Positions 40,979 to 45,300 of a stretch of DNA of 45,300 nt are shown piece by piece. The position numbers were made by a program, and so were the translations under genes. Below the pieces are notes generated by a model. The model was not told where the DNA came from, did no database searches, and saw only the letters and a program-made list of their open reading frames with translations. Position 1 is the first letter of the stretch, and each line of letters starts with the position of its first letter. This stretch comes from an uncultured Oscillospiraceae bacterium (lineage in GTDB: Bacteria > Bacillota > Clostridia > Oscillospirales > Acutalibacteraceae): NCBI GenBank assembly GCA_905198295.1, contig CAJKBW010000013.1:1-45300 (forward strand), in the 5' to 3' direction.

Positions 40979-43150
40979 TTACCCGGCCAGCAAGCCGGTC
41001 AGGTTGACGATCAACGTGCCAAACTGATACACCATGAAGGATACCACCCATTCCACACAGGTCTGGAAGGTAACCGTGCCGACCGCCCATTTCCAGGAAT
41101 TCATCTCTCGCCGCATGGCGGAAAACGCCGCCACGCAGGGCATATACAGCAGTACAAAAACCAGGAAGGATAACGCAGACACCGGCGAAAACACGCCCTG
41201 CAGCACGGTATACATTGCCGCATCGCTGACCGGATTATACAGGATCGTCAGGGTACCGAGCACCGCCTCCTTGGCGACAAGCCCGCTCACCAGCGCCACC
41301 GACGCCTGCCAGAAGCCAAATCCCAACGGGATAAAGAGCGGCGCGATCGCCTTGCCGATGCCGGCCAGCAGGCTCTCCCCCGACCGCTCGGGGGGCAGCA
41401 TCTCCAAATGGCCGTTAAAGGACTGAAGGAACCAGATCACCACCGATGCCGCCAGCAGAATGGTTCCGGCACGCACCGCAAAATCCTTGATCCGTTCATA
41501 CAAATGCATCCACAGCGTCTTAAGCGTCGGCAGGCGATACGGGGGCAGCTCCATAACAAACGGCGCATGCCCCCCTTTGAGCACCGTCTTTTTCAACAGC
41601 ATCGCACACACGATCGCCACAAGAAGTCCGGTGACATACAGACAGAACACCACGAGCCCGCTGTATTTCGGGAAAAATGCCGCAATGAACAGCGCATACA
41701 CCGGCATTTTCGCCGAACAGGACATAAACGGCGTCAGCATCATCGTCATACGGCGGTCCCGCTCGTTTTCCAGCGTACGTGCCGCCATGATGCCGGGCAC
41801 CGAACAGCCAAAGCCCATCAGCATCGGCACAAACGAGCGCCCGGAAAGGCCGGTTTTGTGCAGCAGCTTATCCATGATAAAAGCCGCGCGCGCCATATAG
41901 CCGCTGTCCTCCAGAATAGACAGAAACAGGAACAGCAGCAGAATCTGCGGAAAGAAGGAGACAATGGAGCCGACGCCGGTCACAATGCCGTCGCACACCA
42001 AGCTGACCGCCCAGTCCGACGCCCCCGCGCCGGTCAGCGCGTCGCGCAGCCAGTCGGAAAACACACCGATCAGGCCGTCGAGTTTATCGGTCAGGAAAGA
42101 GCCGAACGGCCCGAAAGTGATAAAGAACACCAGCGCCATAATTCCCGCGAACAGCGGCAGCGCCAGATATTTGTTGGTGGCAATCGCATCAATTTTGTCC
42201 GACAGGGTAAGCTCACCCGGTTCCTTGAGTCGGGTGACGCACTCCGCGCACACTTTGCAGATGAATTTATATTTCTGATCGGCGATGATCATATCCCGCT
42301 CGCCGAATTTCTCCTCCAGGCCGCGGATGATCTCATCAATCAGATGCGCCTCGCCGTCGGTAAGCGCAAGGGCCTCGATCGTCGGCGTATCGTCGTCGAT
42401 AATTTTTACCGCCGACCAGCGCAGGGCCATATCCTGCTTCATGCACTTCGGCGCGATAATGTCTTCAATGCGCAGGATGGCCTCCATCACCTCCGGGGAA
42501 TAAATCTCGTCGGTGATATAGGTCGACAGGTATTCGCCGGCGTGATGCTCCCGGCGGTCGTGCAGCTGGTGATATATGTACGGTCGGTCCGGATAACGGC
42601 TTCGGATACGCTCGGCAAGCCGCTGCTCGTCAAAAGTATTCGGGGAATCCGGCCGGCGCTCCGCACACTCATGATACGCCCGGTCGACCAGCTCCTTGAG
42701 CCCTTTGCCGCGGCTGGCCGAAATCGGCACCACCGGCATCCCAAGCGCATGCTCGAGCTTCTGCACGTCGATTTCCACGCCGCGGCTTTTGAGCATGTCC
42801 ATCATATTCAGCGCCACAATCATCGGTCGGCCCAGCTCAGCCAGCTGCAGCGTCAGATACAGATTGCGCTCAATATTGGTGGCGTCCACCACATCCATAA
42901 CCACATCCGGCTTTTGTCCGATGACAAAATTCCGGGTCACCATTTCTTCCGCAGAATAGGGAGAAAGCGAATAAATGCCCGGCAGGTCCACCACCGACAC
43001 ATCCATTCCGTGGCTTTTCAGCCGCCCTTCCTTTTTCTCCACCGTCACCCCGGGCCAGTTGCCCACGTACTGGTTTGAGCCTGTCAGCTCGTTAAAAAGC
43101 GTGGTCTTGCCGCAATTGGGATTGCCGGCCAGCGCATAGGTATATTTCAT
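40979..43150 (-). CDS. feoB: Ferrous iron transporter FeoB
   Basis: The 723-residue protein is full-length FeoB. The N-terminal G domain shows G1 GNPNCGKT (8-15), G2/G3 WPGVTVEKKEG and VDLPGIYSLSPY, and G4 NMMD; a helical insertion domain follows, then a membrane part with two gate regions and the conserved SCSAKMPVYALF and SVPGIMAARTLENERDRR. FeoB imports Fe2+ under anaerobic or reducing conditions. It lies 34 bases after feoA under one promoter. No FeoC-type gene is present. Confidence 0.97.
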   Translation of the reverse strand: MKYTYALAGNPNCGKTTLFNELTGSNQYVGNWPGVTVEKKEGRLKSHGMDVSVVDLPGIYSLSPYSAEEMVTRNFVIGQKPDVVMDVVDATNIERNLYLTLQLAELGRPMIVALNMMDMLKSRGVEIDVQKLEHALGMPVVPISASRGKGLKELVDRAYHECAERRPDSPNTFDEQRLAERIRSRYPDRPYIYHQLHDRREHHAGEYLSTYITDEIYSPEVMEAILRIEDIIAPKCMKQDMALRWSAVKIIDDDTPTIEALALTDGEAHLIDEIIRGLEEKFGERDMIIADQKYKFICKVCAECVTRLKEPGELTLSDKIDAIATNKYLALPLFAGIMALVFFITFGPFGSFLTDKLDGLIGVFSDWLRDALTGAGASDWAVSLVCDGIVTGVGSIVSFFPQILLLFLFLSILEDSGYMARAAFIMDKLLHKTGLSGRSFVPMLMGFGCSVPGIMAARTLENERDRRMTMMLTPFMSCSAKMPVYALFIAAFFPKYSGLVVFCLYVTGLLVAIVCAMLLKKTVLKGGHAPFVMELPPYRLPTLKTLWMHLYERIKDFAVRAGTILLAASVVIWFLQSFNGHLEMLPPERSGESLLAGIGKAIAPLFIPLGFGFWQASVALVSGLVAKEAVLGTLTILYNPVSDAAMYTVLQGVFSPVSALSFLVFVLLYMPCVAAFSAMRREMNSWKWAVGTVTFQTCVEWVVSFMVYQFGTLIVNLTGLLAG

Positions 43151-43184
43151 ACGGCCCGCCCTTTCCGTATCGTTGCTTTTTCGA

Positions 43185-43424
43185 TCAATCGTCGGTCACC
43201 ACCAGGATTTCCCTGGCCTCCGACCGCCGGATGCTCAGCTCATAGCCGCGCACATTCAGTTCCAGCGGATCCCCCATCGGCGCCGCTTTGCGCAGCACTA
43301 CATGCGCGCCCGGCGTGATCCCCATATCGATAATCCGCCGCCGCAGCGCACCGGAACAGCCCAGGCCGACCACCGTTCCCTGTTCACCGATCTTCATATC
43401 GTTGACGCTTTTCTGTACGCCCAT
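43185..43424 (-). CDS. feoA: FeoA-domain protein
   Basis: The 79-residue SH3-like protein (GEQGTVVGLGCSGALRRRIIDMGITPGAHVVL, then PLELNVRGYELSIRRSEAREI) supports FeoB, probably by contacting its G domain. ATG 43424 has AAGGCGG upstream and gives a normal family length. The frame is open to 43592 but crosses the predicted promoter at 43513-43541 and so is mostly untranslated there. Confidence 0.92.
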   Translation of the reverse strand: MGVQKSVNDMKIGEQGTVVGLGCSGALRRRIIDMGITPGAHVVLRKAAPMGDPLELNVRGYELSIRRSEAREILVVTDD

Positions 43425-43512
43425 TAACTGTTCCGCCTTTCTCCGTGCAAAAAGCAAGCCCATGCTCTGCGCACAGGCTTTCCCGCTGTCCGGCATCTGT
43501 ACATCCTGAATT

Positions 43513-43541
43513 ATTGTAGCACTCCGCTCAGCCAGCGTCAA
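43513..43541 (-). promoter_or_regulatory. SigmaA promoter of feoAB
   Basis: TTGACG (43536-43541), 17-base spacer and TACAAT (43513-43518), just after the spmB stop. No obvious Fur box palindrome was seen by eye. Confidence 0.78.
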
Positions 43542-43554
43542 CCCAAACATGCCG

Positions 43555-44079
43555 TTATAAGAGCAGCCGTACCGCCAGCGCGGAAACAACAATTCCCGTC
43601 AGATCCCCTGCCGCCGCAGCGGCCAGCGTATGGCGGGTCTTTTTGATACCGACCGCCCCGTAATACACCGCCAGCGTATAAAAGGTGGTTTCGGTCGACG
43701 ACTGCAGGACACTGGCAATCAACCCCGCCGTGCTGTCGGTACCACAGCGGGCCAGGGTATCTTCCAGCACCGCCAGCGAACCGCTGCCGGATATCGGACG
43801 CATCAGAGCCAGCGGCACCACCTCCGGAGGAAAGCCGATGGCGTTCGCCGGCGCCGCGATTACATCAGCCAGCGCTTCCATCAACCCGGAGGCCTGCAGC
43901 ATCGCCACCGCAGTCATCAGGGCGGCCAGCGACGGCAGCACCCGCACGCAGGATTTCAGCCCTTCCGCCGCCCCGGCCGTGAATTCGTCAAATACTGGCA
44001 CCCGGCGGATCAGACCCGTCAGCAGGATGCAGCCGACAAACAGCGGCACCGCCCATCGGGCAATTATTTCGACCGGCAT
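43555..44079 (-). CDS. spmB: Spore maturation protein B
   Basis: The 174-residue membrane protein has the nucleoside-recognition (Gate) domain fold: VPLFVGCILLTGLIRRVPVFDEFTAGAAEGL, the PLALMRPISGSGSLAVLEDTL block and TTFYTLAVYYGAVGIKKT. SpmA and SpmB affect spore core dehydration and heat resistance. The start is ATG 44079 with AGGGAGG nine bases upstream, overlapping the end of spmA by 16 bases; the frame running on to 44208 is not translated. Confidence 0.94.
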   Translation of the reverse strand: MPVEIIARWAVPLFVGCILLTGLIRRVPVFDEFTAGAAEGLKSCVRVLPSLAALMTAVAMLQASGLMEALADVIAAPANAIGFPPEVVPLALMRPISGSGSLAVLEDTLARCGTDSTAGLIASVLQSSTETTFYTLAVYYGAVGIKKTRHTLAAAAAGDLTGIVVSALAVRLLL

Positions 44080-44714
44080 ACGGCTTTCCTCCCTGTTGCT
44101 ACGATGCGTTTTTTCCGCCATTTTCTGCCGTCCCGCAGGCGCTGCGGATGCCACAGCAGCCGCGCCATCAGCACCGCCGCGGTCGCCGAAGCCAGAGAGG
44201 TTACCCACACAGCCGGCAGAATGACAAGTGGTTCAGCCGACCCATACTGCAGCCGCAGGGTGGCAACCGTCGTCGGCAGCAGCTGGATGGAGGCGGTATT
44301 CAGCACCACAAAGGTAATCATATGCCGGGAAGCCGTGCCCGGAACGGGATTTTCCTTTTCCAGCTCCTGCATAGCCTGCAGTCCCAACGGCGTCGCCGCA
44401 TTCCCGAGTCCCAGAAGATTCGCTGCCATATTCATCAGCATCGCCCGGCAGGCCGCTCCCCCTGTATCCAATCCGGGAAACAGCAGCCGCATCAGCGGTG
44501 CCAGTAGCCGGCTCAGCAGGCTGGTCAGCCCGCCTTTTTCCGCAATACGCATCATACCGCCCCACAGGCACATCGCCCCGCCAAGCGTCAGTGCCAGCGT
44601 GATTGCTTTCCCTCCGCCGCTGAGCAGGGCATTCGTCACCTCGTCCAGCCGCCCGTTAACCGCGCCGGCAATAATCGCCAGCAGCATGAGTCCCGCCCAC
44701 AACCAATTCAGCAC
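44064..44714 (-). CDS. spmA: Spore maturation protein A
   Basis: The 216-residue membrane protein is full-length SpmA: MLNWLWAGLMLLAIIAGAVNGR opens it, followed by a second helix with LWGGMMRIAEKGGL, the core segment MLMNMAANLLGLGNAATPLG and a hydrophobic end. It works with SpmB during spore maturation. The start is GTG with GGGGGAA upstream. A basic C-terminal tail extends into the spmB overlap. A CATATACT-like box lies near 44745-44755 but a forespore-type promoter could not be confirmed. Confidence 0.95.
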   Translation of the reverse strand: MLNWLWAGLMLLAIIAGAVNGRLDEVTNALLSGGGKAITLALTLGGAMCLWGGMMRIAEKGGLTSLLSRLLAPLMRLLFPGLDTGGAACRAMLMNMAANLLGLGNAATPLGLQAMQELEKENPVPGTASRHMITFVVLNTASIQLLPTTVATLRLQYGSAEPLVILPAVWVTSLASATAAVLMARLLWHPQRLRDGRKWRKKRIVATGRKAVCRSK

Positions 44715-44906
44715 ACCGTTCCCCCGCTTTATCGAATTACGGTACAGTATATGCGTCCACCTCTCTCCTCATAACTGGAAAAGCCGATGTCTGTCCGCAT
44801 TTAAGGGGTTTTCCTCAGAAAGAGGGTTTTTTTGCAGGAAAAAGCAGAACTGTGTAGTGTATACAATAAATATAAAAATAAATTGTGAACATTTCTTGCC
44901 AACTAA

Positions 44907-44935
44907 TTGACATTAACCGCCTGATTTGGTAATAT
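44907..44935 (+). promoter_or_regulatory. SigmaA promoter of the AbrB-family gene
   Basis: Perfect TTGACA (44907-44912), 17-base spacer and TAATAT (44930-44935), 70 bases before the start codon. The 290-base gap from spmA otherwise shows only AT-rich sequence and a weak CCTC/GAGG stem with T-run near 44810-44832. Confidence 0.78.
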
Positions 44936-45004
44936 TATGTCTGTCAAAAAGCGAAGAAATGTGTTGCAGTTTTGTACTGTTAATGGAAATTTGGAGGGAT
45001 AGCA

Positions 45005-45256
45005 ATGAAATCGACGGGGATTGTTAGAAGAATTGACGAGCTTGGGCGTGTAGTGCTTCCGATCGAACTGCGCCGGACCCTGGAAATCAGCGACGGGGAT
45101 TCGCTGGAAATCTTCACAGAAGACAATACGATTGTGCTGAAGAAATACCAGCCGGCATGTATTTTCTGCGGCAATGTCAAAGATGTGTCCACCTATAAAG
45201 GCAGAAACATCTGTCCCTCCTGTGCCCGGGATATTTCCAGCAAGCTGCAGGGCTGA
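45005..45256 (+). CDS. AbrB/SpoVT-type transition-state regulator with zinc-binding tail
   Basis: The 83-residue protein begins with the swapped-hairpin AbrB DNA-binding domain (1-48: STGIVRRIDELGRVVLPIELRRTL, almost as in Bacillus AbrB), which dimerises and binds AT-rich promoters. Residues 50-76 carry two CxxC pairs (Cys52/55 and Cys70/73), a zinc-ribbon-like tail in place of Bacillus AbrB's oligomerisation region. GGAGG precedes the ATG. Such proteins are common in Clostridia and probably control sporulation, biofilm or transition-phase genes; targets unknown. The remaining 44 bases to the edge hold no identifiable feature. Confidence 0.9.
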   Translation: MKSTGIVRRIDELGRVVLPIELRRTLEISDGDSLEIFTEDNTIVLKKYQPACIFCGNVKDVSTYKGRNICPSCARDISSKLQG

Positions 45257-45300
45257 TAACCATAAACCTACACAAAAAGAGTCCGCGTCAGGAGAGTAGC

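Noticed and set aside
41408..43078. 556-codon frame opposite feoB
   Set aside because: Antisense shadow in GC-rich sequence; product is His/Arg/Gln-rich without a domain.
43425..43592. N-terminal extension of feoA
   Set aside because: The extension crosses a consensus promoter and FeoA proteins are about 75-80 residues, so the start at 43424 is preferred.

Overview
The window looks like a chromosomal segment of a moderately high-GC, spore-forming member of the Clostridia (Oscillospiraceae/Ruminococcaceae-like). The evidence is the mix of spore genes (spmA/spmB, a pdaA-type deacetylase, a CwlC-like amidase without signal peptide), Firmicutes RNA regulators (lysine riboswitch, T-box), AddAB instead of RecBCD, ThyX instead of ThyA, strong AGGAGG ribosome sites and several GTG/TTG starts. 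No rRNA, tRNA, CRISPR array, insertion sequence or prophage was seen. The species assignment is inference.

Layout. 1-360 (minus): promoter, lysine riboswitch and terminator of a gene lying off the left edge. 423-1460: queA. 1529-5241 (minus): a polar amino-acid ABC transporter operon (binding protein, permease, ATPase) that continues into a two-TM protein and an SGNH hydrolase. 5253-6890 (minus): HAD phosphatase and aldose epimerase. 6990-7805 (minus): pdaA-like deacetylase, followed by a decayed stretch carrying the tail of a lost ABC exporter. 8361-10280: a tiny Cys-rich DUF1540 protein and a MATE pump whose promoter is followed at once by an intrinsic terminator. 10550-18765: nth, an overlapping convergent CmpB-type membrane protein, then addB-addA.

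18807-27720 (minus) reads as one approximately 9-kb unit headed by an alanine T-box: alaS, HIT protein, DEDDh exonuclease, DUF2752 protein, mutY, SDR, a 52-residue protein, and an in-frame TIGR02328-PepF fusion. 27838-36905 (minus) is a second tightly packed series: thyX, thymidylate-kinase-like gene, DUF2156, GNAT, DJ-1/PfpI, 5-formyl-THF cyclo-ligase, mltG, U32 peptidase and a class B PBP, joining thymidylate/folate metabolism with envelope synthesis.

36956-37381 (minus) is comEA. 37475-40927 (plus) is a four-gene set of peptidoglycan-directed proteins: an amidase, a Pro/Glu-rich protein, a SpoIID-like protein with three peptidoglycan-binding repeats, and a protein with two more repeats. 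None has a visible signal peptide. This suggests action after mother-cell lysis or within the developing spore, and it is the best candidate here for a poorly described system. The window ends with feoAB, spmAB (minus) and an AbrB-type regulator with a zinc-binding tail (plus).

Most very long antisense reading frames opposite addA, alaS, feoB and others are GC-bias shadows and were left out.
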